Assembly (NCBI GenBank): GCA_023230585.1
Contig: JALNXB010000006.1
Span: forward strand, 1-64,000
DNA length: 64,000 nucleotides
Direction of reading: 5' to 3'
Origin: a bacterium
GTDB lineage: Bacteria > Ratteibacteria > UBA8468 > B48-G9 > JAFGKM01
This document shows, one piece after another, positions 1-8,875 of this stretch. The stretch's first letter is position 1. Each line of letters begins with the position of its first letter. A program made the position numbers and the translations under genes. Under the pieces are notes generated by a model. It saw only the letters and a program-made list of their open reading frames with translations, was not told the DNA's origin and searched no databases.

Positions 1-69
1 AGGTCCCCTCGCTACCTTCTTTGCTACCTCTTCGCACGAACTTAATATTTCTAAATATGCTCTGTCCAT
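1..69 (-). CDS. 5' end of an unidentified gene (truncated by window edge)
   Basis: On the minus strand an AGGAG-type ribosome site at about 76-80 is followed 6-7 bases later by an ATG at 67-69 and 23 open codons that run off the edge. The visible residues begin MDRAYLEILSSCEEVAKKVA. This is too little to assign a family. An earlier ATG at 72-74 is in another frame and hits a stop within eight codons, so it is not the start. Reality as a gene rests only on the ribosome site and the open frame. Confidence 0.4.
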   Translation of the reverse strand, partial: MDRAYLEILSSCEEVAKKVARGP

Positions 70-626
70 TTCATACTCCTTTTTATTATAATGTGTTAAA
101 TTTGTAATCCTTACCTTTATATCCCTCTATTTTTCCAATTTTTAAAATGAGTTAGTGGTGGAGCCAAAATAATATTGTTGATTTTTATGTGACACCTTTA
201 TTGACTACTTTAATAATTGTACCTTATAAATACTTGTTTGTCAATAGATAAATAAAATGACTACTATTGATACTTTAATGTAAGTGGTCCGAAAGTGTGG
301 AAATATTGTCACAACTGTGTGGCTAAAGCAAGAAAAGATAACAGTTAGTAGTAAAAGAATGAGTAAGGTTGTGTAAAAAATAGAATGAATATCATCTTTT
401 ATTTTTATTTTTTTATTGTTTTGACACAAAAATTTCTTAAAATAAGCTAATTTTGTATAAATTTTTAATTAGGTAATTTTGAGATGTTGAACTTTCTGTA
501 AAAAAATAGTATAATGTTGTATAAGATTTTCGTGTTGATTTGGTTAAGAATAGTAATATTTTAGTAACATCAATTGAAATTGAAAAATTAAAAATCGTTG
601 TAAAGATAGAATTATCAAACGTTTAA
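70..626. other. AT-rich intergenic region upstream of tRNA-Thr
   Basis: No convincing gene is present. A 62-codon minus-strand open frame at 241-429 is low-complexity (Ile/Leu/Phe/Thr-rich) and has no ribosome site, so it was not called. The only clear signal is the promoter at 487-515. Confidence 0.6.
487..515 (+). promoter_or_regulatory. sigma70-type promoter upstream of tRNA-Thr
   Basis: A TTGAAC box (487-492) and a perfect TATAAT box (510-515) are separated by 17 bases, with an A/T-rich stretch just upstream like an UP element. Transcription would start near 522 and reach the tRNA about 105 bases later, so the tRNA is the likely product, made from a longer precursor. Confidence 0.6.
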
Positions 627-698
627 GCCACCTTAGCTCAGTGGCAGAGCAGGGCACTTGTAATGCTCAGGTCCGCGGTTCAAGTCCGCGAGGTGGCT
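627..698 (+). tRNA. tRNA-Thr (anticodon TGT)
   Basis: A full cloverleaf can be drawn. The acceptor stem pairs GCCACCT with AGGTGGC, followed by discriminator T. The D arm is GCTC/GAGC. The anticodon stem GGGCA/TGCTC closes the loop CTTGTAA with anticodon TGT. The T arm has CGCGGTTCAAGTCCGCG. No CCA is encoded. It reads ACA and, by wobble, other Thr codons. Confidence 0.95.
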
Positions 699-911
699 CT
701 CCAGTTCTTCAATACCCTCCGCAGTTTTTGTCTTTTGGCTTTTTTCATCAGGTGTCCATAAAGTGGTTATCTTGTATAAATAAAATTTGTAAGTAAAGGC
801 GATTTTACTCTATTTGGTTGACTTTTATTAACGTTAAGATTTGTATTATTCGTCAAAAGTTGGTAAGTGCAGGGATAAATAATGCTCAATTATTTGAGAG
901 TTTTTTATAGC

Positions 912-1535
912 TTAGTTTTCTAAACTTTTTAAGAATTCATTTAGTACTTTAATATTTTGTCGAGTTAATGAAGTTTTTTCAATCTCCCCACCAGCAGTGC
1001 AGGAGTTTAGATATACAGTACCTTTTTTAAGAATATACCGTATTGTATAGGACGCAGAGAATGATTCTAATACACGTTTACAACGAAACTTTGTTTCGAG
1101 GTTGTAGGTTTTATTTACTGCAAGTGGTATATGTGTTTGTAATCCAACCCCAGATTTACTTATGTTTGTGATATTGGCAGGTATTGTGACTACCCTAAAA
1201 AACTTTTTTATTTCTAATTTTGCGTAGACAGGTAGGATATTAAACCTCTCTTCTTTTCTACGGTCAAGCATAAGGTTTGTAGCCATCCATACTAAAGCAA
1301 CATCTGAACGTTCTGAACTAATTCTTCCTTCCACGAAAAATCTTTGTTCTTTTATTCCATCGCCTATTGTCATTAATACTTGACATCTATGACCGGTTCT
1401 GCTTTTTATATAAGGATGGTCTCTCTCTAAAACCTTAAAAACAATACGGTTATCGGCTGTTTTTTCAACAAACTCAGCTTCGTGTCGCCGGTCATTTACC
1501 ACTATAACGATATTTTTCGCTTTACTGATATCCAT
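912..1535 (-). CDS. PilZ domain protein (probable c-di-GMP receptor)
   Basis: This 207-residue soluble protein has a PilZ domain in its C-terminal half. Both nucleotide-binding signatures are visible: the RxxxR arginines in RRKEERF (Arg93 and Arg97) and the NxSxxG turn in NISKSGVG (Asn124, Ser126, Gly129). The N-terminal ~90 residues look like the YcgR-type flanking beta domain. Proteins of this family bind cyclic di-GMP and adjust motility, exopolysaccharide or pilus function. It stands alone on the minus strand, divergent from the PHP-like trio, so no partner is indicated. Confidence 0.85.
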   Translation of the reverse strand: MDISKAKNIVIVVNDRRHEAEFVEKTADNRIVFKVLERDHPYIKSRTGHRCQVLMTIGDGIKEQRFFVEGRISSERSDVALVWMATNLMLDRRKEERFNILPVYAKLEIKKFFRVVTIPANITNISKSGVGLQTHIPLAVNKTYNLETKFRCKRVLESFSASYTIRYILKKGTVYLNSCTAGGEIEKTSLTRQNIKVLNEFLKSLEN

Positions 1536-1626
1536 TTTAATTATGTTTTACCCATTATAAATAGATATGTCAACCTAATAATGAAATCTTATTTAGGTAA
1601 AAATTGTATTAAAGGATATGAAAAAA

Positions 1627-1655
1627 TTGACAGTAAAAAAAGTGCAGTTTAATAT
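1627..1655 (+). promoter_or_regulatory. promoter of the PHP-like trio
   Basis: A perfect TTGACA (1627-1632) is separated by 17 bases from TAATAT (1650-1655). Transcription would start near 1662, leaving a leader of about 77 bases before the first trio gene at 1739. Confidence 0.65.
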
Positions 1656-1738
1656 ATAACAAACATTAAAGAAAAAAGAAAGGTTTACAATTGTTGTTAA
1701 GCCAAAAAGTTTTGGCAAGGAAGGAAAGGAGGGTAATA

Positions 1739-3385
1739 ATGTATGTGACTAAATTTAACCTTTTACCGGTAATTTTCTTATTTCTAACAAGTTTCGTGAT
1801 TGAACATAATAATGTAGAGTGTCAGAATGTTAATCTAAAAGGAAAAATTAATGTTGTAAATCCTTACGAGAATGTTGATTGGGAAAAATTTGAGTATGTT
1901 CATTCTTTTTCTCACCAGCACGGCAACAGGCCGCCGTCATATAGTGCATCTCCAGAAACGTTTTGGAATATGGGTTACCGTCACTTACCTTTTTCTAACT
2001 ACTATCCGTCAAGTCCTGCGCCTTTACCAGATGATTTTAGAAAGAAATATCCAGATGCTCTTTGGGGCCCGAATGCAGAACAGCATAATTCTACCGGAGT
2101 TGGGCATTTTAACGTGCTTGATAGTTATTATTCAACAGGTGGGGCTATCGTGGCAAAAACCAACTACAAGAGAAACAAAGTTTCTCCTTTCGAATACGAG
2201 TTTACTGGTTTAAACGCTTATGATTCGGAAAAACCTTGGTTAAGTATATACTGGTTGCAATTGATTATATCAGGAAAAGAAGGTGCAACTCTTTCTATGA
2301 CATTAGAAGGAGCTCAGAAGGTAAATCCTTCAACGTATGAGTTGCCAAATGATAGCCTTATAAAAGATAGACAAATGCCTGCAAAAAGCGCTACTATCTA
2401 TATTAGAACAGATTCTGATAAGGTGAAAGTAAGGTTCGATTTTAATCCAGAAGAGGTTGATGATTTGAGATTTGTTGTTAGGCAGGGCGTACATCGTCCG
2501 TGGAAAGATTCTTTTAAAGCGGCTCTCGATGGCACTCTTAAAGATGCTGACGGGAATCCTGTTGAGGGTTTACGTTTTCCTGACGGCGGTGGTATTACTC
2601 TTAATCATACTGCTGGCCCTCTTAACGCTATATTGGAGAAACTTAATTTTGATAAGAGAGTTTTAGGCATAGAGATATGGAACCAGCATGAAGGGTTTGG
2701 TCCGAGAGGAACATTGGGGTTCTACTCATTATGGGACAATGTATTAAAAACAGGAACTCGCTGTTTTGGTTTTTTTGTGAAAGACCATTTTGTTTATGAG
2801 AGTGGTCGTAATGTGCTTTTGTTACCTCCTTCCAAAGGTTTATCTATACAGGAGAGAGAACATAACGCAGCAAAAGCGTACAGAAACGGTGTTTTTTATG
2901 GTTTAATGGGAGCTCTTGCGGTGGATGAGAATCAACAGAAGGTTAATCCTTACGATTATAGTGATTTTAGGTTTACCAAGATTTCTCTCACAAAAGATAA
3001 GGAAGGTATCCCTGAATCTATTGAAGTTACTGTTGATGGGGCTGATAAAGTAAAACGACCTAATGTGCAAATACGTTTTATTACAGATAAAGGCGTTTCT
3101 CTTGTTAAAAATTTATCTGAGGTTTCATACAAACTGACAAAAGATGCCGAAGGGCAAATAACTGAAAAATATGTTAGAGTGGAAGCTTTTGCCTACCCTT
3201 CGACTCATTCACAGGGAAAACCTTTAACTGTTGAAGAGTTTACTAAAATGAATGTTATGGAGATATATAGAATTCACGATTTTATTGGGGGAGGGTATAG
3301 TGGGATATATAAGTATGACGGAAAAAATCCTGCACCTATTCCTGTGGTCGATATGATTTTTTCTCAACCTATAATGTTTCACTGA
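1739..3385 (+). CDS. exported divergent PHP-domain-like protein, copy 1 of 3
   Basis: The protein has 548 residues counted from the ATG at 1739, which has an AGGAGG ribosome site; the open frame extends 16 codons further upstream without one. The N-terminus is a hydrophobic signal sequence ending near Cys28. After it come HSFSHQH (His55, His59, His61), then a GYRHLPFSNYYPS stretch where PHP enzymes have the ITDH metal loop. A central beta-rich insertion follows, then ITLNHT, GIEIWN and GFFVKDHF, which match the order of the later PHP metal motifs. A C-terminal beta domain ends in FSQPIMFH. The family assignment is inferred from motif order; the Asp/His of the second motif is not conserved, so catalysis is uncertain. 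Substrate is unknown. Confidence 0.6.
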   Translation: MYVTKFNLLPVIFLFLTSFVIEHNNVECQNVNLKGKINVVNPYENVDWEKFEYVHSFSHQHGNRPPSYSASPETFWNMGYRHLPFSNYYPSSPAPLPDDFRKKYPDALWGPNAEQHNSTGVGHFNVLDSYYSTGGAIVAKTNYKRNKVSPFEYEFTGLNAYDSEKPWLSIYWLQLIISGKEGATLSMTLEGAQKVNPSTYELPNDSLIKDRQMPAKSATIYIRTDSDKVKVRFDFNPEEVDDLRFVVRQGVHRPWKDSFKAALDGTLKDADGNPVEGLRFPDGGGITLNHTAGPLNAILEKLNFDKRVLGIEIWNQHEGFGPRGTLGFYSLWDNVLKTGTRCFGFFVKDHFVYESGRNVLLLPPSKGLSIQEREHNAAKAYRNGVFYGLMGALAVDENQQKVNPYDYSDFRFTKISLTKDKEGIPESIEVTVDGADKVKRPNVQIRFITDKGVSLVKNLSEVSYKLTKDAEGQITEKYVRVEAFAYPSTHSQGKPLTVEEFTKMNVMEIYRIHDFIGGGYSGIYKYDGKNPAPIPVVDMIFSQPIMFH

Positions 3386-3403
3386 GTTTAATTTGGGTTG
3401 AGT

Positions 3404-3435
3404 TAGAGATTCTGAAACAAGTTCAGGATGGAAAA
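3404..3435. repeat. small inverted repeat after trio gene 1
   Basis: A short imperfect palindrome (TTCTGAAACAAGTTCAGGA) lies between the first two trio genes. It could be a weak hairpin or a dispersed palindromic repeat. There is no T-run to support a terminator. Confidence 0.4.
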
Positions 3436-3465
3436 ATTGGTAGGTGAAGGCAATAAACACTACAA

Positions 3466-3524
3466 TTCCATCTTTGCAACCAAGGTGGACAACAATTTAC
3501 CGTTAGAGAAAAAAGGGGGGAGCA
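3466..3524 (+). repeat. 59-bp leader repeat before trio gene 2
   Basis: These 59 bases, ending at the start codon of the second trio gene, are matched base for base in length by 5354-5412 before the third gene, with only a few substitutions. The segment includes TTGCAACCAAGGTGGACAAC and the purine-rich ribosome site. It shows that the duplication unit contained the gene's own leader. It could also carry a shared regulatory site. Confidence 0.75.
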
Positions 3525-5174
3525 ATGAAAGCGTCCAAATTTAATATTTTTCCATTGACTCTTTTGTTTCTTATAAGTAGTTTTGTGTTTAAATATAATA
3601 ATTTAGAGTGTCAAGAGGTTAATCCAAAAGCAAAAGTTGAAGTTTTAAATCCTTATGAGAATGTTGATTGGGAAAAATTTGAGTATGTTCATTCCTTTTC
3701 TCATCAGCACGGCAATAGACCACCATCATTTAGTGCATCTCCAGAGACGTTTTGGAATATGGGTTACCGCCATTTACCTTTTTCCAACTATCATCCATCA
3801 ACTCCTGCTCCTCTACCAGAGGATTTTAGAAAGAAATATCCAGATGCTCTTTGGGGACCAAATGCAGAACAGCATAGTGCTACTGGGGCTGGCCATTTTA
3901 ATGTGCTTGATAGTTATTATTCAACAGGTGCTCCTCCTATATTGGTACCGATCAACTACAAGAAAAATAAGTCTTCTCCTTTTGAATATGAGTTTACTGG
4001 TTTAAACACTTACGATTCGGAAAAACCGTGGTTAAGTATATACCGGTTGCAATTGATTATATCTGGGAAAGAAGGTGCTACTCTTTCTTTAACAGCAGAG
4101 GGAGCTCAGAGAGTTAATTCTTTAACGTATGAGTTATCACAAAACAGTCAGATAAAAGATAGACAAATACCTGCAAAAACTACTGTTATTCATATTAGAG
4201 CAGATTCAGATAAGGTGAAAATAAGGTTCGATTTTAATCCTGAAGAGATTGATAATTTGAGAGTTATTTTACGGCAGGGCGTACATCGTCCGTGGCAAGA
4301 TGCTTTTAAAGCGGCTCTCGATGGCACTCTTAAAGATGCTGACGGCAACCCTATTGAGGGCTTACGTTTTCCTGATGGTGGTGGTATTACTCTTAATCAT
4401 ACTGTTGGTACTCTTGATTATGTATTGGAAAAACTTAATTTTGATAAAAGAGTTTTAGGTATAGAGATATGGAATTATAGGCGCACTTTTGGACCTAAGG
4501 CTTTAATGGGTTTTTATAAATTATGGGACGAAGTATTAAAAACTGGGACTCGCTGTTTCGGTTTCTTTGTGAAAGACCATTATGTTTATGCGACTGGTCG
4601 TAATGTGCTTCTGCTACCTCCTTCTGAAGGGTTGTCGATACAAGAGAGAGAACATAATGCAGCAAAGGCGTATAGAAACGGCGTTTTTTACGGTTTAATT
4701 GGGGCTCTTGCTGTGGATGAGAATCAACAGAAGGTTAACCCTTATGATTATAGTGATTTTAGGTTTACAAAAATTTCTCTCATAAAAGATAATGAAGGTA
4801 TTCCAGAATCTATTGAAGTTGTTGTTGATGGGGCTGATAAAGTAAAACGACCTAATATTCAGATACGTTTTATTACAGATAAAGGTGTTTCTTTGGTAGA
4901 AAATAATAGGTCAGCTACTTATAAATTAACAAAAGATGAAAACGGTAAAATTGTTGAAAAGTATGCAAGGATAGAAGCGTTTGCTTACCCGAGCACCTAC
5001 CTTCAAGGGAAACCGTTAACAACGGAATCTTTTACTTCTATGAATGTGCAAGAGATAAGTAGATTACACGATTATAGGGGTGGAGGATATACGGAAACAG
5101 ATTTAGATAGAGGTCAAAAAGCTATAATAACGATTGTAGATATGATTTTTTCTCAACCTATAATGTTTCACTGA
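3525..5174 (+). CDS. exported divergent PHP-domain-like protein, copy 2 of 3
   Basis: This 549-residue protein is a close paralogue of its two neighbours along its whole length, with the same signal sequence, HSFSHQH motif, ITLNHT, GIEIWN and GFFVKDHY segments. A GGGGGGAG ribosome site precedes the ATG. Differences from copy 1 cluster in residues ~125-230 (the central insertion) and in the IEIWN(Y/Q)RRTFGPK loop, which would lie near a PHP active site. That pattern would fit divergence in substrate recognition, but this is inference. Confidence 0.6.
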   Translation: MKASKFNIFPLTLLFLISSFVFKYNNLECQEVNPKAKVEVLNPYENVDWEKFEYVHSFSHQHGNRPPSFSASPETFWNMGYRHLPFSNYHPSTPAPLPEDFRKKYPDALWGPNAEQHSATGAGHFNVLDSYYSTGAPPILVPINYKKNKSSPFEYEFTGLNTYDSEKPWLSIYRLQLIISGKEGATLSLTAEGAQRVNSLTYELSQNSQIKDRQIPAKTTVIHIRADSDKVKIRFDFNPEEIDNLRVILRQGVHRPWQDAFKAALDGTLKDADGNPIEGLRFPDGGGITLNHTVGTLDYVLEKLNFDKRVLGIEIWNYRRTFGPKALMGFYKLWDEVLKTGTRCFGFFVKDHYVYATGRNVLLLPPSEGLSIQEREHNAAKAYRNGVFYGLIGALAVDENQQKVNPYDYSDFRFTKISLIKDNEGIPESIEVVVDGADKVKRPNIQIRFITDKGVSLVENNRSATYKLTKDENGKIVEKYARIEAFAYPSTYLQGKPLTTESFTSMNVQEISRLHDYRGGGYTETDLDRGQKAIITIVDMIFSQPIMFH

Positions 5175-5279
5175 TTTTGTGGTAATATATTCTTTTTTGT
5201 AAGAGGTTGATCAAAAGAAAAAATTGAAGTTTATAGTTTTATAGGTTGTGTTAAAAAACAATGAAAAATAATGCTCATA

Positions 5280-5353
5280 AATATAAAGGCGAAGACTTCC
5301 CTTGTATGTCATTCCGGACTTGATCCGGAATCTCGCTTTGTACATCTCCCCCA
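5280..5353. repeat. dispersed palindromic repeat between trio genes 2 and 3
   Basis: The region holds CATTCCGGACTTGATCCGGA, a hairpin with TTCCGGA/TCCGGAA arms, also present at 31866-31890 and degenerately near 24990. It then runs into the CCCCCATTCCGTCTTTGC motif that recurs in repeat islands of this window. It separates the second and third trio genes and is probably a small non-autonomous repeat that inserted here. Confidence 0.7.
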
Positions 5354-5412
5354 TTCCGTCTTTGCAACCAAGGTGGACAACAATTTACCGTTAGACAAAA
5401 AAGGAGAGCGCC
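5354..5412 (+). repeat. 59-bp leader repeat before trio gene 3
   Basis: This is the second copy of the leader at 3466-3524, equal in length and nearly identical, again ending at the start codon. Confidence 0.75.
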
Positions 5413-7059
5413 ATGAAAGCGTCCAAATTTAATATTTTTCCAGTGACTCTTTTGTTTCTTATAAATAGTTTTGTGTTTAAATATAATAATTTAGAGTGTC
5501 AAGAGGTTAATCCAAAAGCAAAAATTGAAGTTTTAAATCCTTATGAGGATGTTGATTGGGAAAAATTTGAGTATGTTCATTCTTTTTCTCATCAACACGG
5601 CAATAGATCACCATCATTTGGTGCATCTCCAGAGACGTTTTGGAATATGGGTTTTCGCCATTTACCTTTTTCTAACTATTATCCATCAACTCCTGCCCCT
5701 TTATCAGAAGATTTTAGAAAGAAATATCCGGACGCTCTTTGGGGACCTAATGCAGAACGTAGTGCTACTGGGATTGGCCATTTTAACGTGCTTGAAAGTT
5801 ACTATTCAACAGGTGCTGCTCCTATATTGGTACCGATCAACTACAAGAAAAACAAGGTTTCTCCTTTTGAATATGAGTTTACTGGTTTAAACGCTTACGA
5901 TTCAGAACAGCCTTGGTTAAGTATATACAATTTACAATTGGTTATATCAGGAAAAAAGGCCGCAACCCTTTCTTTGACATTAGAGGGAGCTCAGAAGGTT
6001 AACCCTTCAACGTATGAACTACCAAATGATAGTTTGATAAAAGGTAGACAAATACCTGCAAAAAGTTCCACTATTTTCATTAGAACAGATTCAGATAAGA
6101 TGAAAATAAGGTTCGATTTTAATCCTGAAGAGGTTGATAATTTGAGAGTTATTTTAAGGCAGACTTTACGTCGTCCCTGGCAAGATGCTTTTAAAGCAGC
6201 TCTCGATGGCACTCTTAAAGATGCTGACGGTAACCCCATTGAGGGTTTACGTTTTCCTGACGGTGGTGGTATTACTCTGAATCATACTGTCGGCCCTCTC
6301 GAGTCTATATTGGAAAAACTTAATTTTGATAAGAGAGTTTTAGGTATAGAAATATGGAATTATAGGCGTAGTTTTGGACCTAAATCTTCACTGGGTTTTT
6401 ATAAATTATGGGACGATGTATTAAAAACAGGAACTCGCTGTTTCGGTTTTTTTGTAAAAGATCATTTTATTTATGAGAGTGGTCGTAATGTGCTTTTGTT
6501 ACCTCCTTTCGAAGGGTTGTCGATACAAGAGAGAGAACATAATGCAGCAAAGGCTTATAGAAACGGAGTTTTTTACGGTTTAATTGGGGCTCTTGCTGTG
6601 GATGAGAATCAACAGAAGGTTAACCCTTACGATTATAGTGATTTTAGGTTTACAAAAATTTCTCTAATAAAAGATAATGTTGGTATTCCAGAATCTATTG
6701 AAGTTGCTGTTGATGGGGCTGATAAAGTAAAACGACCTAATATTCAGATACGTTTTATTACAGATAAAGGTGTTTCTTTGGTAGAAAATAATGAGTTAGC
6801 TACTTATAAATTAACAAAAGATGAAAACGGTAAAATTGTTGAAAAGTATGTAAGGGTAGAAGCGTTTGCTTACCCGAGTACCCACCTTCAAGGGCAACCG
6901 TTAACAACAGAATCTTTTACTTCTATGAATGTACAAGAGATGAGCCGGTTACACGATTATAGGGGTGGAGGATATAAGGGAACAGATTTAGATAGAGGTC
7001 AGAAAGCTATAATAACTATTGTAGATATGATTTTTTCTCAACCTATAATGTTCCGTTAG
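5413..7059 (+). CDS. exported divergent PHP-domain-like protein, copy 3 of 3
   Basis: This 548-residue paralogue closely matches copy 2 in its first 60 and last 150 residues, and copy 1 in parts of the central insertion (for example STYELPNDSLIK). That mosaic suggests gene conversion among the three. The signal sequence and the HSFSHQH, ITLNHT, GIEIWN and GFFVKDHF motifs are retained. An AAGGAGAG ribosome site precedes the ATG. No other gene in the window resembles the trio. The gene ends 39 bases from the convergent DUF3300 gene. Confidence 0.6.
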   Translation: MKASKFNIFPVTLLFLINSFVFKYNNLECQEVNPKAKIEVLNPYEDVDWEKFEYVHSFSHQHGNRSPSFGASPETFWNMGFRHLPFSNYYPSTPAPLSEDFRKKYPDALWGPNAERSATGIGHFNVLESYYSTGAAPILVPINYKKNKVSPFEYEFTGLNAYDSEQPWLSIYNLQLVISGKKAATLSLTLEGAQKVNPSTYELPNDSLIKGRQIPAKSSTIFIRTDSDKMKIRFDFNPEEVDNLRVILRQTLRRPWQDAFKAALDGTLKDADGNPIEGLRFPDGGGITLNHTVGPLESILEKLNFDKRVLGIEIWNYRRSFGPKSSLGFYKLWDDVLKTGTRCFGFFVKDHFIYESGRNVLLLPPFEGLSIQEREHNAAKAYRNGVFYGLIGALAVDENQQKVNPYDYSDFRFTKISLIKDNVGIPESIEVAVDGADKVKRPNIQIRFITDKGVSLVENNELATYKLTKDENGKIVEKYVRVEAFAYPSTHLQGQPLTTESFTSMNVQEMSRLHDYRGGGYKGTDLDRGQKAIITIVDMIFSQPIMFR

Positions 7060-7097
7060 GCTTCTAATAAAAGTTTTTACGAAAATTTAACTTATAC

Positions 7098-8603
7098 TTA
7101 TCTTTTTGAACGCAAAAAATTTGTTTTTTCACTTGTATTTTTGCTAATTATCCCTGTGAAAAGATTTGTTATTCCATCCTTTAATCTGGAATTGTTAGAA
7201 CTATTATATTCTTTTATGTTGTTGGTTTTTGGTGTATTAGAAATCATCAAAGATGCTCCACGAGATATTATATCTTTACTTTTCTGACTTGTTCCATTGT
7301 TCGTAAATAAATTGTTTTGATTCTTTATGGTTGTGTTATAAGAGTTTGTATTTGTTGAAGGTCTTGGTAAAGAGTAAGGAGTAGGTGTTATTTTGTTGTT
7401 AGTATTATGATTTTCATACCCAATTAGTCTTCTTTCCAAAGTTGTGTTAAGGCTTTGACGTTGTGGGTTGGATATAGGAGCCGTTTGGGTTCTACCGTCT
7501 CTTTCCCTCTCGTTTCTGTTTCTGTCTTGTCTTTCTTCCAAAGTTGTGTTCGGGCTTTGACGTTGTGGGTTGGATAAAGGAGCCGTTTGAGTTCTGCCGT
7601 CTCTTTCCCTACCAGTTCTGTTTCTGTCAGGTCTTGTCTCAAACCTACCAGAATTATCTATGTTTCTTCCTGGGGTTGGTCTTGTTGGGCTATTATATGT
7701 ATTGGATGTTGGATTTTGCCTGTTTCTCCTGTTTATTGGATACGCAAAACGTTCTCTTGTTGTGTTGTTTATATAGGTTACCCCTCTTCTGTGAGAAGGG
7801 TTGTGACGCCAATAAAAAGCAGGTGCTCTCCGAGTGTAGTAATGTCTATGGTATCTTTGAGCGTTTTCTCTGGAAATGTATATGCGTAGAGTAGGCCAGT
7901 CGAACCAGGTCCAAGTGAACAATCCAACACTAATAGATATAGGGCGCCTAAAATATATATGCTTTACAACGGTAATTCTATTATATGGTCTATACCAATA
8001 GTACGGGGTGTGTGCTGGATACATCCACCTGCCATAAACATATAATGGGTCATAAATTGGAACGTAGACAATTTGGGGCTTAGCTGGTTCTATCACAATA
8101 TATTCTTTTTGAACAACTACTTTCTGTTCTTTTGTTTCTTTTAACGTCCCTTTGTCATAAGCCATTCTCCTTAATTCTTGTATGATTTCCATAACTTCTT
8201 CTTCTTGAGAAAGGAAAGCATCTCCAAGTCTTCTTGTCTGTTCAAGTTCTTGACTCAAAGAAAATAGCACATCTTTGAAATGGCATAATGATTTAACACT
8301 TGTGTCCCAATCTTTTTCAAGGAGAGCCTCGCTTAAGGTATCTCCTTGTAACCCTTTATTTTTATTTAACCATCTTTCAGCTTCAACGATTTCAAGCGGG
8401 TAGGTTGAAGCCATTAAAATTTGTGAAAGTAATGAATCTGGATATAATGCAATAGGGGCAAGCATTTGTGTTAACTCTTCTTTGCTGAACCTATAATCTT
8501 CATCTGTTTCTACATATCCATATACCATAGTTGAGAAAACAAATAGTAATATAAGAGAAATTACAACTCCTGCTTTGTTAAAAATGGTGTTTTTGATTTT
8601 CAT
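7098..8603 (-). CDS. DUF3300 family envelope protein with low-complexity tail
   Basis: The protein has 501 residues and begins with a signal peptide (residues ~1-30), after a good GGAGG ribosome site. Residues ~40-200 match the DUF3300 domain: LAPIALYPDSLLSQILMASTYP and later VYVPIYDPLYVYG. The remaining ~250 residues are Arg/Asn/Thr/Pro-rich and disordered, and contain a 34-residue tandem duplication. DUF3300 proteins are exported and of unknown function. The basic tail could bind peptidoglycan or acidic polymers, but this is a guess. Confidence 0.8.
   Translation of the reverse strand: MKIKNTIFNKAGVVISLILLFVFSTMVYGYVETDEDYRFSKEELTQMLAPIALYPDSLLSQILMASTYPLEIVEAERWLNKNKGLQGDTLSEALLEKDWDTSVKSLCHFKDVLFSLSQELEQTRRLGDAFLSQEEEVMEIIQELRRMAYDKGTLKETKEQKVVVQKEYIVIEPAKPQIVYVPIYDPLYVYGRWMYPAHTPYYWYRPYNRITVVKHIYFRRPISISVGLFTWTWFDWPTLRIYISRENAQRYHRHYYTRRAPAFYWRHNPSHRRGVTYINNTTRERFAYPINRRNRQNPTSNTYNSPTRPTPGRNIDNSGRFETRPDRNRTGRERDGRTQTAPLSNPQRQSPNTTLEERQDRNRNERERDGRTQTAPISNPQRQSLNTTLERRLIGYENHNTNNKITPTPYSLPRPSTNTNSYNTTIKNQNNLFTNNGTSQKSKDIISRGASLMISNTPKTNNIKEYNSSNNSRLKDGITNLFTGIISKNTSEKTNFLRSKR
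7431..7640. repeat. 102-bp tandem repeat inside the DUF3300 gene
   Basis: Two copies of a 102-base unit are adjacent, aligned by the motif GTTGTGTT at 7441 and 7543. They encode two 34-residue units containing RERDGRTQTAP(L/I)SNPQRQ. The unit length is a multiple of three, so copy number can change without breaking the frame. Confidence 0.8.
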
Positions 8604-8806
8604 TTTTTTTGCCTCCTTTTTAATGTTTTTTATAAAGAGCGTTTTTTATTGCTTTTAATATTATGACGAGTGGCATACAATAAAGTTTAGTGGAGGCAGT
8701 CTAAAAAGAGTGCTATCAATGAAAAAAAGTTGTGGTTTAAAGAAACATCTTTTTGCTGTACGTTTGAAATGTAGGATTGGTATCAAACCATATATTAAGG
8801 TTGATT

Positions 8807-8831
8807 CAAAAAAGGTGGCATATTTGCCACC
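8807..8831 (-). terminator. rho-independent terminator of the TPR gene
   Basis: Read on the minus strand, GGTGGC and GCCACC arms (8814-8831) form a 6-bp GC-rich stem with a 6-base loop and are followed by a run of T. It lies 45 bases past the end of the TPR protein gene. The rest of the 8604-8875 gap shows no gene. Confidence 0.8.
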
Positions 8832-8875
8832 TTCTTTGAACATAAAAGTTTTTTTAAGCAGATTTTACCTAATGC

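Noticed and set aside
241..429. 62-codon minus-strand open frame in the AT-rich leader region
   Set aside because: Low-complexity composition, no ribosome site, no family resemblance, and it lies in front of a tRNA promoter.
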